Below, one piece after another: positions 1-8,536 of a stretch of 64,000 bases of DNA. Source of the stretch: Luteimonas yindakuii (GTDB taxonomy: Bacteria; Pseudomonadota; Gammaproteobacteria; Xanthomonadales; Xanthomonadaceae); contig NZ_CP039383.2 in the NCBI RefSeq assembly GCF_004803715.2, positions 2,976,001-3,040,000 of the forward strand. The letters are read 5' to 3'. The position numbers and the translations under genes were made by a program. The notes under the pieces are model-generated. The model saw only the letters and a program-made list of their open reading frames with translations. It was not told the DNA's origin and did no database searches. Position 1 is the first letter of the stretch, and every line of letters starts with the position of its first letter.

Positions 1-455
1 CTGATCCGGCCGTCGACTTCCAGCACCGCCTGGCGCACGTCGCGCAGGTCGTCGATGCCGTGGCCGCGCAGCGCCGCGGCGAGCTCCTCGTCGGTGAGCT
101 TCTCGCGGCGCAGGTTGTCCTCGAGCACCTGGCCTTCGTGGATCAGGAGCGTCGGCGTGTCCTGGGCGACGCGGCGGAAGCGCGGAAAGTGGTATTCGGC
201 CAGGTTGAACAGGTAATCCCAGAGCACGATCACCAGGATCTTCAGCATCAGGTCGAGCGTCGAGGTCGCCTCGCCGAGGACCGCGCTGGCCGCGATGCTG
301 CCGATCACCACCAGCGCGAGGATGTCGTTGGGCGCGAGGTTGCCGGTCTGCCGCTTGGGCACGACGCGCAGCACCAGGGCCAGGCCGAGATACACGACCG
401 AGGCGCGCAGCACGATCTCCCAGATCGGGGTCTGCAGGCCGAATGTTCCTTCCAT
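1..455 (-). CDS. DUF421 (YetF-like) membrane protein, C-terminus cut off by window edge
   Basis: The frame begins with ATG at 455 and stays open to base 1, so about 151 residues are visible and the C-terminus is missing. It starts MEGTFGLQTPIWEIVLRASV and has two or three hydrophobic segments in the first 85 residues. A soluble part follows with the DUF421 hallmarks: a TPTLLIHEGQ strand, a DNLRREKLTDEEL helix and LRGHGI...VRQAVLEVDG. This matches the family of three-TM proteins with a cytoplasmic beta domain (YetF, YcaP). Their biochemical role is not established. It lies downstream of mnmG on the same strand across a 137-base gap, so it could be cotranscribed or have its own promoter. Confidence 0.8.
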   Translation of the reverse strand, partial: MEGTFGLQTPIWEIVLRASVVYLGLALVLRVVPKRQTGNLAPNDILALVVIGSIAASAVLGEATSTLDLMLKILVIVLWDYLFNLAEYHFPRFRRVAQDTPTLLIHEGQVLEDNLRREKLTDEELAAALRGHGIDDLRDVRQAVLEVDGRI

Positions 456-592
456 CGCGCCACACCTCGGTCGATTGCCGGCGATCACCGACGCGAAGGC
501 GCCAGGTGACCGCGTGCGGATCGGACCGAGGCTAGGAAGCGCGGCGTGCAGCGGGCGAGAACGTCACCGCGCCCGTGGCGCCCGCGCGACCG

Positions 593-2479
593 TTACGCGG
601 CGCGGCGCGCGCGCTCCAGGTGCACCAGCAACAGCGAGATCGCCGCCGGCGTCATGCCGGGGATGCGCTGGGCCTGGCCGATGGTGAGCGGGCGCACGCT
701 TTCGAGTTTCTGCCGTGCTTCCGCCGACAACCCGCGCACCTGCGCGTAGTCGAAGCCGGCCGGCACCGGCGTGCCCTCGTGGCGCTGCTGGCGCTGGATC
801 TCGGTGCGCTGGCGTTCGAGATAACCGGCGTACTTGGTTTCGATCTCCACCTGTTCGGCGACATCGGCCGGCAGCGGTTCCCGCGGCGCCAGCGCAGGCA
901 CCGCGACCAGCGTGGCGTAATCGAGTTCCGGGCGGCGCAGCAGGTCGAGCGCCGTGGTCTCGCGGCGCAATTCGATGCCCAGCTGCGCCACGGCCTCGCG
1001 GCCGGCGGCATTGTTCGGTGACGCCCACAGCGCACGCAGCCGCGCGGTCTCGCCTTCCAGCGACGTGCGCTTGGCCTCGAAACGCGACCAGCGCGCGTCG
1101 TCCACCAGCCCCAGCTCACGGCCGACGGGGGTCAGCCGCAGGTCGGCGTTGTCCTCGCGCAGCTGCAGCCGGTATTCGGCGCGGCTGGTGAACATGCGGT
1201 AGGGCTCACGGGTGCCGTGGGTGATGAGGTCGTCGATCAGCACGCCGATATAGGCCTGGTCGCGACGCGGCGCCCAGCCGTCGAGGCCGCGCACCGCGCG
1301 CGCGGCGTTGAGGCCCGCCACCAGCCCCTGTGCGGCGGCTTCCTCGTAACCGGTGGTGCCGTTGATCTGCCCGGCGAAGTAGAGCCCGGCGACCTGGCGC
1401 GTCTCCAGCGTGGCCCTGAGGCCGCGCGGGTCGAAATAGTCGTACTCGATCGCGTAGCCGGGACGGGTGATGTGCGCGCGTTCGAAGCCGATCAGCGAAC
1501 GCACCAGCTCCAGCTGCACGTCGAACGGCAGCGAGGTGGAAATCCCGTTGGGATAGATCTCGGTGACATCGAGGCCCTCGGGCTCGACGAAGACCTGGTG
1601 GCTGTCCTTCTCGGCGAAGCGCACCACCTTGTCCTCGATCGACGGGCAGTAGCGCGGGCCGGTGCTTTCGATCCGGCCCGAATACATCGGCGAGCGATGC
1701 AGCGCGCCGCGGATGATGTCGTGCGTGCGCTCCGTGGTGTGGGTGATCCAGCACGGCACCTGGCGCGGGTGATCGGCGTGGCGGCCCATGAACGAGAACA
1801 CCGGGCGCGGGTCGTCGCCGGGCTGCGGCTGCATGACCGAATAGTCGAGGCTACGGCCGTCGATGCGCGGCGGGGTACCGGTCTTGAGCCTGCCCACCGC
1901 GAACGGACGCTCGCGCAGGCGCGCCGCGAGCGTGGTAGCCGGCGGATCACCGGCGCGGCCGGCGTCGTACTGGGTTTCGCCGACGTGGATGCGGCCGGCG
2001 AGGAAGGTGCCCGCGGTCAACACCACCGCAGGCGCCTCGAAGCGCAGGCCGGTCTGGGTGAGCACGCCGCGCACGGCGTCACCGTCGATCAGCAGGTCGT
2101 CGACCGCCGCCTGGAACACGGTGAGTCCGGGTTGCGCCTCCACCGCGCGGCGCACGAAGGTGCGATACAGCGCGCGGTCGGCCTGGCAGCGGGTGGCGCG
2201 CACGGCCGGGCCCTTGCTGGCGTTGAGGCGCCGCCACTGGATGCCGGCGGCGTCGGCGGCACGCGCCATCAACCCGCCCAGGGCGTCGATCTCGCGCACC
2301 AGATGGCCCTTGCCGATGCCGCCGATGGCGGGGTTGCAGCTCATCGCGCCCACGGTCTCGATGCTGTGGGTCAGCAGCAGCGTGCGCGCGCCGGCGCGGG
2401 CGGCCGCCAGCGCGGCCTCGGTGCCGGCGTGGCCGCCGCCGATCACGATCACGTCGTAGCGGTAGAAGGAGTCGCTCAT
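593..2479 (-). CDS. mnmG: tRNA uridine-5-carboxymethylaminomethyl(34) synthesis enzyme MnmG
   Basis: FAD-dependent subunit of the MnmE-MnmG complex, which installs (carboxymethyl)aminomethyl groups on the wobble uridine of certain tRNAs in the cytoplasm. The 628-residue protein equals the usual family length (629 in E. coli). The N-terminus has the dinucleotide-binding motif [12 protein letters not shown] (about residues 12-23). The GidA signature [18 protein letters not shown] follows near residue 48. A second signature, [18 protein letters not shown], lies near residue 365, and the C-terminal helical domain that contacts MnmE is complete. The ATG at 2479 gives a start typical of the family. 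The partner gene mnmE lies at the other end of this window, and both sit in the oriC-proximal neighbourhood usual for gammaproteobacteria. Confidence 0.97.
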   Translation of the reverse strand: MSDSFYRYDVIVIGGGHAGTEAALAAARAGARTLLLTHSIETVGAMSCNPAIGGIGKGHLVREIDALGGLMARAADAAGIQWRRLNASKGPAVRATRCQADRALYRTFVRRAVEAQPGLTVFQAAVDDLLIDGDAVRGVLTQTGLRFEAPAVVLTAGTFLAGRIHVGETQYDAGRAGDPPATTLAARLRERPFAVGRLKTGTPPRIDGRSLDYSVMQPQPGDDPRPVFSFMGRHADHPRQVPCWITHTTERTHDIIRGALHRSPMYSGRIESTGPRYCPSIEDKVVRFAEKDSHQVFVEPEGLDVTEIYPNGISTSLPFDVQLELVRSLIGFERAHITRPGYAIEYDYFDPRGLRATLETRQVAGLYFAGQINGTTGYEEAAAQGLVAGLNAARAVRGLDGWAPRRDQAYIGVLIDDLITHGTREPYRMFTSRAEYRLQLREDNADLRLTPVGRELGLVDDARWSRFEAKRTSLEGETARLRALWASPNNAAGREAVAQLGIELRRETTALDLLRRPELDYATLVAVPALAPREPLPADVAEQVEIETKYAGYLERQRTEIQRQQRHEGTPVPAGFDYAQVRGLSAEARQKLESVRPLTIGQAQRIPGMTPAAISLLLVHLERARRAA

Positions 2480-2611
2480 GCGGCAGGCGTCGGAAAGCCG
2501 TCGCGGACACCGGCAACGGGCGCCGTCAGGACGGGAATGGAAGGCCGGCTATTGTCGCATCCGCGCAGCCGTGCGGTTGGCACGCTTCGTGCGAACGGTA
2601 TTCCTGCACCC

Positions 2612-2720
2612 GGCGAGGCAGCGCCAAGGGGGGCGTGGCTGAGATGGAACAGGGTCAGCCGTGCGCGGACCGGGGAAGCGAAGGGGCCGGATGTCGGGGG
2701 ACATCCGGCCCCGTTTTTTT
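2612..2720 (+). ncRNA. candidate small RNA upstream of and divergent from mnmG
   Basis: Inferred from signals only. A sigma70-like promoter (TTGGCA at 2577-2582, 16-base spacer, TATTCC at 2599-2604) would start a transcript near 2612. This RNA of about 109 bases would hold a hairpin with 6-bp arms (GGCTGA 2637-2642 with TCAGCC 2655-2660). It would end in a near-perfect Rho-independent terminator. No protein-coding frame explains a plus-strand terminator here. It matches no RNA family I recognise: not 6S, 4.5S, tmRNA or TPP riboswitch. The 5' end is a guess. Confidence 0.35.
2683..2720 (+). terminator. strong intrinsic terminator, plus strand
   Basis: Arms GGGGCCGGATGTC (2683-2695) and GACATCCGGCCCC (2700-2712) pair perfectly over 13 bp around a GGGG loop. 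They are followed by a run of seven T at 2714-2720. There is no T-run on the opposite strand, so it acts only on rightward transcripts. No plus-strand gene precedes it. Confidence 0.9.
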
Positions 2721-2934
2721 GTCCGCGGCGCCACGTTGCGATCGCGTGGCCCCGGGACTGCAGAGGCGCCGACTCCCGGCGGGAGCGGAACAGGGGGGAT
2801 CCGGAAGTCCCCCACCGGGAATCGACATGAAAGCTTTACGAAACTTTCACTGATGGTCGCTTTGCGACGCTGGCCGTCAGTGCGGGGCTAGCTTGCGTCG
2901 CGGCGGCGCCCTGCGCAAGGCCTGAAGCGACCGT

Positions 2935-3597
2935 TTATCGCTCGACATTGCGACTTACGTCTCCTTCCGACGCTCTCATGACGCGTTCGGGCGCGCGCGG
3001 TGCCATCTGTCGGGTCGGCGAACGCACCGGACGCCCCTCGCCGGCAGGGCGCGGCGCTGCATTGCCGCGTTCGCTACCGCCCCGCCACGGCGCACCGCCA
3101 GGACGCGATTCGGGCGACGGCTGACGCACGCCCTGCGGACGCGGAGCGCCCAGTTCCGGCGTGGAAGTGACGCGCTGCGGCTGTTCGCGGTGCTCAACGC
3201 GGCGCACGACATTGCCAAGATCGCGCCACGGTGGCCGGCCATTGCCGTGTTGCGGTGGCCGCTGCGGCTGGTGGCCATGGCCCGGGCGCGGGCGCACCAG
3301 CGGGGGACGGTAGTAATAGCCCGGGTGGCCCGAATATCCGCGGCGGCCGTAGTAATACGGGGAGCCGTAGTAATACGGAGAGCCGTAGCGCACGCCCCCG
3401 CTCCAGCCGCCGCCATAGCGCCCGTAGCCGACGCTGCCATAGGGCGCGCCATACCCGTAATAGCCGGAATGGGTCGCCGCGCTGCCACGGCCGTAGTAGT
3501 AGTCGCCGCTGCCGCCACGGTAGCCGTAGCTGACGCAGCCGCTCAGCAGCAGCGCGGCGAGTGCCGCCGTGGCGAGTCCAAGAACGCGCAGTTTCAT
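2935..3597 (-). CDS. Tyr/Gly-rich lipoprotein of unknown function
   Basis: A 220-residue protein starting MKLRVLGLATAALAALLLSGC, with a lipoprotein signal and lipobox LSGC (Cys21). An in-frame ATG 15 codons upstream exists, but the start at 3597 places the signal peptide correctly and has a GGGGCGG-type ribosome site. Residues about 25-110 are almost wholly Gly, Tyr, Ser and Arg with repeats such as YGSPYYYG. The rest is Pro/Arg/Gln-rich and strongly basic. It looks disordered. Such composition occurs in cell-envelope or adhesive proteins, but I recognise no family and assign no function. It is a single gene, with mnmG downstream across a long gap. Confidence 0.7.
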   Translation of the reverse strand: MKLRVLGLATAALAALLLSGCVSYGYRGGSGDYYYGRGSAATHSGYYGYGAPYGSVGYGRYGGGWSGGVRYGSPYYYGSPYYYGRRGYSGHPGYYYRPPLVRPRPGHGHQPQRPPQHGNGRPPWRDLGNVVRRVEHREQPQRVTSTPELGAPRPQGVRQPSPESRPGGAPWRGGSERGNAAPRPAGEGRPVRSPTRQMAPRAPERVMRASEGDVSRNVER

Positions 3598-3725
3598 GTG
3601 ACCGCCCCTGTCTGATCGAACCCCAGCTTCGGCGCCGGGCATTGAATCCGTGCTTAATCCTGCGGCCCATCATGCCCACGCTGTTGCGATAGATGAACCC
3701 CACCGCCTCCGGTAGGCTTGCGCCG

Positions 3726-4682
3726 ATGCAGCAGCCCACCTTCGACGACGTCCTCGACGCCGCCGCGCGGATCGCGCCGCACGCCCACGTCACCCCCGTG
3801 CTGCGCTCGCGCTCGATCGACGCGCTGGCCGGCTGCAGCCTGTACTTCAAGGCCGAGCATCTGCAGCGCGTGGGTGCGTTCAAGTTCCGTGGCGCCTGCA
3901 ACGCGGTATGGGCGCTGGAACAGGCGCAGGCGGTGCATGGGGTGGTGACGCACTCGTCCGGCAACCACGGCGCTGCACTCGCGCTGGCCGCACTGTCGCG
4001 CGGCATCCCCTGCCATGTGGTGGCGCCATCGAATGCGGTGCCGGCCAAACTTGCCGCCATCGCCGGCTATGGCGCCGCGCTGCACCGCTGCGAACCGACG
4101 CTGGCCGCGCGCGAAGCAGCGTGCGCGACGATGCAGCAACACACCGGCGCCACCCTGGTGCATCCCTACGAGGACCCGCGCGTGATCGCCGGGCAGGGCA
4201 CCGCGGTGCTGGAACTCCTGGCTGCAAGCGGCCCGCTGGATGTCGTGGTGGTGCCCGTGGGCGGTGGCGGGCTTGCCGCAGGCACCGCGCTCGCACTGGC
4301 AGGCCGCGCGCCCGGCACGCGACTGGTGCTGGCCGAGCCCGCGGGCGCCGACGATGCGGCCCGTTCGCTGGCCGCCGGCCGCCGCATCACCGATATCGTC
4401 CCGGACACCGTCTGCGACGGCCTGCGTGCAGCGATCGGCCGGCCCAACTCCGGGATCCTGCAGGCCGCCGGCGTCGAAGTCGTGACCGTCGACGACCAGG
4501 CCGCGCTCGATGCGATGCGGCTGGTGTGGCAGCGGATGAAGCAGCTGATCGAACCTTCCGCGGCGGTCACCCTGGCCGCGGTGCTGGCCGCCCCGGACCG
4601 GTTTGCCGGACAGCGCGTGGGCGTGATCCTCAGCGGCGGCAATGCCGACCTCGCCGCGCTCGTGCGGATGGACGCGGAATGA
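3726..4682 (+). CDS. PLP-dependent threonine/serine dehydratase (or serine racemase-like)
   Basis: A fold-type II pyridoxal-phosphate enzyme of about 318 residues. The PLP lysine lies in GAFKFRGACNA. An SSGNHGAALA phosphate/substrate loop and a PVGGGGLAAG phosphate-binding Gly loop follow, and LSGGNAD stands at the C-terminus. There is no ACT regulatory domain, so it is the short catabolic or racemase-like type rather than the biosynthetic IlvA. Likely reaction: deamination of L-threonine or L-serine to the 2-oxo acid, or serine racemisation. An ATG at 3693 is also in frame. I prefer 3726, which has GGTAGG nine bases upstream. The stop overlaps the start of the next gene (ATGA). Confidence 0.85.
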   Translation: MQQPTFDDVLDAAARIAPHAHVTPVLRSRSIDALAGCSLYFKAEHLQRVGAFKFRGACNAVWALEQAQAVHGVVTHSSGNHGAALALAALSRGIPCHVVAPSNAVPAKLAAIAGYGAALHRCEPTLAAREAACATMQQHTGATLVHPYEDPRVIAGQGTAVLELLAASGPLDVVVVPVGGGGLAAGTALALAGRAPGTRLVLAEPAGADDAARSLAAGRRITDIVPDTVCDGLRAAIGRPNSGILQAAGVEVVTVDDQAALDAMRLVWQRMKQLIEPSAAVTLAAVLAAPDRFAGQRVGVILSGGNADLAALVRMDAE

Positions 4683-5299
4683 GCCGCCGCCGTCGCGGGC
4701 CACTACGCTGGTTGCTGCGCCTGCTGCTGCTGGCGCTGCTGTGGCTGGGCGGGGTTGCCGCGTACATCCTCTATGTCGGCGGCCGCGACGATGCCGGCCC
4801 GGCCGATGCGATCATCGTGCTCGGCGCCGCCGCGTACGACGCGCGGCCGTCGCCGGTGTTCGAGGAGCGCATCCGCCACGGGCTCGATCTGTACGAGCGG
4901 GGACTGGCACCGCGACTCATCTTCACCGGCGGCTATGGCGGCATCGGCGCGCGCTTCTCGGAAGCGCAGGTCGCGCGGCGCTACGCGGTGCGCAACGGCG
5001 TGCCCGCGGACGCGATCCTGATCGAAAGCGTCTCGCGCACCACCCACGACAACCTGCGCCAGGCACGCCGGCTGATGCAGGACCACAGCCTGCACACCGC
5101 GATCGTGGTCAGCGATCCGCTGCATATGGCGCGCGCGCTGCGCCTCGCACGGCAGGAAGGCATCCGCGCCCACGGCTCGGCCACGCCGACCACGCGCTTC
5201 CGTACCTGGCAGGCCAGCTGGCGCTTCCTCGCCCGCGAGGTGTACTTCTTCCACCGCGACCACTGGACCCGGCTCACCGGCAGCCACGCGCTACCATGA
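4679..5299 (+). CDS. YdcF family (DUF218) membrane protein
   Basis: The 206-residue protein has a basic N-terminus (MSRRRRGPLR) and one strong TM segment at about 10-32. A DUF218 domain follows, with the family features ADAIIVLGAA near residue 45, RLIFTGGYGG near 78, ESVSRTTHDN near 118 and VVSDPLHMARA near 145. DUF218 proteins (YdcF, SanA, ElyC) are envelope proteins thought to act on nucleotides or in envelope integrity, but the substrate is unknown. Its ATG overlaps the stop of the dehydratase gene by 4 bp, so the two are probably translationally coupled, although a functional link is not obvious. Confidence 0.85.
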   Translation: MSRRRRGPLRWLLRLLLLALLWLGGVAAYILYVGGRDDAGPADAIIVLGAAAYDARPSPVFEERIRHGLDLYERGLAPRLIFTGGYGGIGARFSEAQVARRYAVRNGVPADAILIESVSRTTHDNLRQARRLMQDHSLHTAIVVSDPLHMARALRLARQEGIRAHGSATPTTRFRTWQASWRFLAREVYFFHRDHWTRLTGSHALP

Positions 5300-5324
5300 G
5301 CCGCTCCCGCAACGGATCGCCGCC

Positions 5325-5753
5325 ATGAAGATCGACGGCACGTGCCGACACGACCGCGCCACCGAACTGGTGCTCGCCTACTACGCCGCGTTCAACCGCG
5401 GCGACTGGGACGGCATGCTCGCGCTGCTTGCCGACGACGTGGTCCACGACCTCAACCAGGGCCGTCGCGAAGAGGGACGCGAGGCATTCGCGACCTTCCT
5501 GGCACGGATGGACGCGCACTACGCCGAACAGCTGCACGACATCGTGGTGATGGCCTCGCCCGACGGCGAACGCGCCGCCGCCGAATACGTGGTGCATGGC
5601 GAATACCGCAGCACCGACGCAGGTCTGCCGGAAGCGCGCGGCCAGCGTTACGTATTGCCGGGTGGCGCGTTCTTCGCGATCCGCGACGGCCGCATCGCGC
5701 GGGTCAGCAACTACTACAACCTGCAGGACTGGATCACGCAGGTGGGTGGCTGA
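5325..5753 (+). CDS. SnoaL/NTF2-like protein (ketosteroid isomerase-related)
   Basis: The 142-residue protein has the NTF2/SnoaL-like pattern. An N-terminal helix (ELVLAYYAAFNRGDWDGMLA) is followed by LLADDVVHDLNQG, a central helix with FATFLARMD, and strands AAEYVVHGEY and PGGAFFAIRDGRIARVSNYYN. Members of this fold include small enzymes and ligand-binding proteins, and the sequence does not show which this is. It starts 25 bases after the YdcF-like gene and may be the third gene of that operon. A repeat-rich gap follows. Confidence 0.75.
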   Translation: MKIDGTCRHDRATELVLAYYAAFNRGDWDGMLALLADDVVHDLNQGRREEGREAFATFLARMDAHYAEQLHDIVVMASPDGERAAAEYVVHGEYRSTDAGLPEARGQRYVLPGGAFFAIRDGRIARVSNYYNLQDWITQVGG

Positions 5754-5842
5754 GGCAACAGGCCCGCGGGGACTCATCCCGACGACTGCGTGTTCGCCGG
5801 CTTGAAGCAGAAGTCCATGGATGACCAGCCATACGGCTGTTG

Positions 5843-5967
5843 AGCCCCGCCTTCGCGGGGATGACGAACAGAAGCATGGCTCCGTGCCGCCGGGCCGCGC
5901 CGCGCTGGCCACGTCGTCGGAATGGCGTCGCCTGAGCCATGCTCGCCATCCCCGCGAAAGCGGGGAT
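5843..5967. repeat. MITE-like compound palindromic repeat
   Basis: Two copies of a CCCCGC/GCGGGG palindrome lie in opposite orientation: 5845-5860 with loop CTTC, and ATCCCCGC-GAAA-GCGGGGAT at 5948-5967. Nested between them is a perfect 9-bp inverted repeat, AGCATGGCT (5873-5881) with AGCCATGCT (5935-5943). The whole unit of about 125 bases can fold as nested stems and looks like a small non-autonomous palindromic element of the sort dispersed in Xanthomonadales genomes. There is no coding capacity. Confidence 0.7.
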
Positions 5968-6043
5968 CCAGAAGCCGCATGGGTGATATCCGGGGACGTT
6001 GCCCCGGCGTGTCAGGACGGCAGGATGGAACGCCTACCGCGCC

Positions 6044-6661
6044 CTACAGCTCCCCGCCGTAACGCGTCACGCCCTCGCGCAGCAGGTGACGCGTGGCCAG
6101 TGCGCGCTGCTCGAGCGGGAAGTCCTGCATCACGTCCACCAGCTGGCGGAACGAGCGGCAGCGTGCGGTGCGACTGGCGGCATCGTTGCCGGTGGCCGCC
6201 ATGCCGACCATGAAGCCGTCATGCACCATCATCGCGGTGACGCCGGCCTGCCGCAGCACCTGTTCGGCAGCGGCCGCGTCGTAGGGTTGTGGCGCGCCCT
6301 GGGTCCCTGACAGCGCCAGCGCAAGCACCGCATCGACGAAGCGCTGCCGGCTGTCGACGCCCAGTGCATTGGCCGCGCGCGACAGCCCCGGCAGGCTGCG
6401 GTCGGCCTCGGCATCGAACAGCGCGCACAGCGCTTCCGCCTCCCGGTCGTTGCGCGACGCTGCATGCACCGCCTGGTAGACACGGTCGATATCGCGATCG
6501 GGCGCACGCAGCACCACGTCGTCGACGCCCTGGATCACCAGTGCCGGATCGAAGGCCGACAGGTCGATGACGTCTGTCTGCTGGGCGGCGGAGGCGAACG
6601 GCAGTGCAAGCGCAACGGCCAGCAGCCAGGGGCGCATGCGGCGCGGGTTTCGGGTGGGCAT
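6044..6661 (-). CDS. exported protein of unknown function
   Basis: The 205-residue protein has a cleavable signal peptide (MRPWLLAVALALPFASA, within residues 9-25). The ATG at 6661 is preceded by GGAG seven bases upstream, which favours it over the in-frame ATG at 6637. The mature part is alpha-helical with D/A-rich stretches, three cysteines (EALCALF, ARCRSF) and no motif I recognise. Predicted location is the periplasm. It stands alone between two repeat-bearing gaps. Confidence 0.7.
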   Translation of the reverse strand: MPTRNPRRMRPWLLAVALALPFASAAQQTDVIDLSAFDPALVIQGVDDVVLRAPDRDIDRVYQAVHAASRNDREAEALCALFDAEADRSLPGLSRAANALGVDSRQRFVDAVLALALSGTQGAPQPYDAAAAEQVLRQAGVTAMMVHDGFMVGMAATGNDAASRTARCRSFRQLVDVMQDFPLEQRALATRHLLREGVTRYGGEL

Positions 6662-6755
6662 CGGCAGGCTCCGGTGGACCGCGGAAGTCTAGGCGGCAGG
6701 GGCTGAATCACACGCATCGTCGCGCATGGCAATCACCTGATGCGGACTGCCCACT

Positions 6756-6786
6756 CCCGGATGCGCCGTGCTTATCCGGGCTACGG
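6756..6786 (+). repeat. REP-like palindrome (family A, copy 1)
   Basis: CCCGGAT and ATCCGGG arms flank a short central stretch, followed by GCTACGG. The same core recurs near 14231, 18064-18199 and 24347-24420. It lies in the gap downstream of bioC and upstream of the exported protein. Confidence 0.75.
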
Positions 6787-6845
6787 AAGCACAGGCGGCG
6801 GCCCGATAAGGCCAACGGCCGCATCCGGAATGCCTGCGAGCGGGT

Positions 6846-7751
6846 TCAACGACGACGCACCGGGATTCCCTGTGCCGGAAAGCGCGCGATCTCCTCGCCA
6901 CCTTCGCGGATCGGCGCGCCGTGCTCGGGCGCCCAGGCCATCGCGGTGATGATCTCCCAGCTCGACGGCAGCGCCGCATCCGGCGCCGGGCGCAGCGCGT
7001 CGTAGGCCTCGGCAGCACGTGCGAAGCGGCCGCGCCCGGTGAGCGTGCGGCGACGCTGCTGCAGCGCATTGGTCGCGCCCATGTTGCGCAGCGAGCGCAT
7101 CAGCGAGGCCAGATCCGGATGCGGCTGCTGCAACAGGTCGCGGTCGACCACCGGGTTGCGGAAGCCGGCCTGCATCAGCGCATCGCCGAACTGGGCGATG
7201 GTGACGAACGGGCTCACGTGGGGCTCGTCATCGGCCTGTGCGAACGCATGGCGCAGCTCGTGCAGGGTGTCGTGGCCGAAGGTGGACACCAGCAGCAGGC
7301 CCCCGGGCCGCAGCACGCGGCGGAAGCCGGCGAACACCGCGGCAAGGTCGCCGGTCCACTGCAGGCACAGGTTGGAGAACAGCACGTCGACACTGTTGTC
7401 GGCCAGCGGCAGCGCGGCGGCATCGGCGCAGACGCGATCGACATCGCGCCCCAGGCCGAGGCCGGCCAACAGCCCACGGCCGCGTGCCGGTGCCTGCGCG
7501 CGCAACATCGGCAGCGCCGCATCCAGCGCGACGATGCGCGCCTTCGGCCAGCGCTCGCGCATCGCACGTGCGGCGCCGCCCAGGCCGCTGCCGACATCGA
7601 GCACGGTCTCCGGCACCCTGTCGTCGAGATACATCAGCGATTCCAGCAGCCAGCCCTCCACCTCACGCTGCAGCGCGGAGGCATCGGCGTAACTGCGCGC
7701 GGCACGCCCGAACGCGTGGCGGACGTGGCGGCGGTCGAAGGGGTCGTTCAT
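6846..7751 (-). CDS. bioC: malonyl-ACP O-methyltransferase BioC
   Basis: The first committed enzyme of the pimelate branch of biotin synthesis. It methylates malonyl-ACP with SAM so that the fatty-acid machinery can extend it. The 301-residue protein has SAM motif I VLDVGSGLGG (residues 50-59), an ALDAALPML acidic loop, SNLCLQW (motif II region) and RVLRPGGLLL (motif III). A substrate region with DRDLLQQPHPDLASLMRSLRNMGATNA is typical of BioC. The ATG at 7751 overlaps the bioH stop (ATGA). The frame runs on far upstream but without BioC homology. It is the last gene of the bio operon. Confidence 0.93.
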   Translation of the reverse strand: MNDPFDRRHVRHAFGRAARSYADASALQREVEGWLLESLMYLDDRVPETVLDVGSGLGGAARAMRERWPKARIVALDAALPMLRAQAPARGRGLLAGLGLGRDVDRVCADAAALPLADNSVDVLFSNLCLQWTGDLAAVFAGFRRVLRPGGLLLVSTFGHDTLHELRHAFAQADDEPHVSPFVTIAQFGDALMQAGFRNPVVDRDLLQQPHPDLASLMRSLRNMGATNALQQRRRTLTGRGRFARAAEAYDALRPAPDAALPSSWEIITAMAWAPEHGAPIREGGEEIARFPAQGIPVRRR

Positions 7752-8536
7752 GGCGGGTCCTGCACGTCGAGGCCGGCAGCGAATGTGCGCACGGCATCGG
7801 CGACGGCATCGGGATGGGTGAGAAAGGGTGCATGGCCGGCGTTGGCGAGCACGTGCACGTGCGCATCCGCTGCGAGCGCCGCGGCGGCCTCCATCGCCCG
7901 CGGGCTGACCAGGCGATCGCGGCGGCCCGCCAGCCACAGGCTGGGCATGCGCAGGCCCGGCAGCACGGCGCGCAGGTCGCCGCGTTCGAGCAGACCGAGG
8001 CCATCGGCCAGCACCTCTGCGGCGGGCTCGCCGCGCGCGAACACCTCGTCGCGCAACGCCCTGATCTCGCCACGTGCGTCGTCGGAACCGAATGCTTCCA
8101 GCGCGATGAAGCGGTCGAGCGTGCCGCGGTAGTCGTGGCGCAGGCCTTGGGCGAAGCCTTGGAAGATTTCCGCCGACATGCCGTGCGGCCAGTCGTCATC
8201 GCGTACGAAGCGCGGGCCGGAGGCGAGCATCACCACGCCGCGTAACTGCCGGGGGTGGCGGCGTGCCGCCTCGAGCGCGAACAGCCCTCCCAGCGACCAG
8301 CCCAGCCACAGCGCACGCGGCAGACGTGCAGCGAGTGCATCGGCCACCGGCGCCAGCGCCAGCGCCACCTCGGTATCGCGGCTGTGGCCATGCCCGGGCA
8401 GGTCGACGACATGCATGGTGAAGTCCGCGCGCAGTGCGTCCACCAGCGGCGCGAACACGCCACCGTGCATCGCCCAGCCATGCAACAGCACCAGGTCCGG
8501 GCCGGTGCCCGAGGTTTCGATATGCAACATGCTCAT
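7748..8536 (-). CDS. bioH: pimeloyl-ACP methyl ester esterase BioH
   Basis: It removes the methyl group from pimeloyl-ACP methyl ester, ending chain elongation in biotin synthesis. The 262-residue alpha/beta hydrolase has an oxyanion motif LLHGWAMHGG, nucleophile Ser81 in GWSLGG, Asp207 in GRRDRLV and His235 in NAGHAPFLTHPD. Asp and His have the same numbers as in E. coli BioH, which fits a canonical enzyme. It is flanked by 4-bp overlaps on both sides (DMT transporter upstream, bioC downstream). The second ATG, two codons in, is an alternative start. Confidence 0.92.
   Translation of the reverse strand: MSMLHIETSGTGPDLVLLHGWAMHGGVFAPLVDALRADFTMHVVDLPGHGHSRDTEVALALAPVADALAARLPRALWLGWSLGGLFALEAARRHPRQLRGVVMLASGPRFVRDDDWPHGMSAEIFQGFAQGLRHDYRGTLDRFIALEAFGSDDARGEIRALRDEVFARGEPAAEVLADGLGLLERGDLRAVLPGLRMPSLWLAGRRDRLVSPRAMEAAAALAADAHVHVLANAGHAPFLTHPDAVADAVRTFAAGLDVQDPP

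Larger units (their letters stand above)
2480..2934. other. 455-base intergenic stretch with orphan terminator
   Basis: No convincing protein gene lies here, since the short open frames have no recognisable composition or ribosome site. The stretch holds a strong plus-strand intrinsic terminator (2683-2720), a second hairpin just upstream (2637-2660) and a possible promoter around 2577-2604. Both flanking genes are on the minus strand, so this terminator does not serve either of them. A weak minus-strand promoter for mnmG may lie at about 2551-2585 (GACAAT-like -10), but this is uncertain. Confidence 0.5.

Noticed and set aside
2630..2680. TPP-riboswitch-like GGCTGAGA motif
   Set aside because: Only the CTGAGA box is present. 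The second conserved part (CCTGATCTGGATAATGCCAG-like) is missing and no thiamine gene is adjacent.
2560..2720. 6S RNA or 4.5S RNA
   Set aside because: GCGGTTGG at 2573 recalls 6S and the length recalls 4.5S, but the conserved bubble and GGAAGCAGC tetraloop parts are absent.
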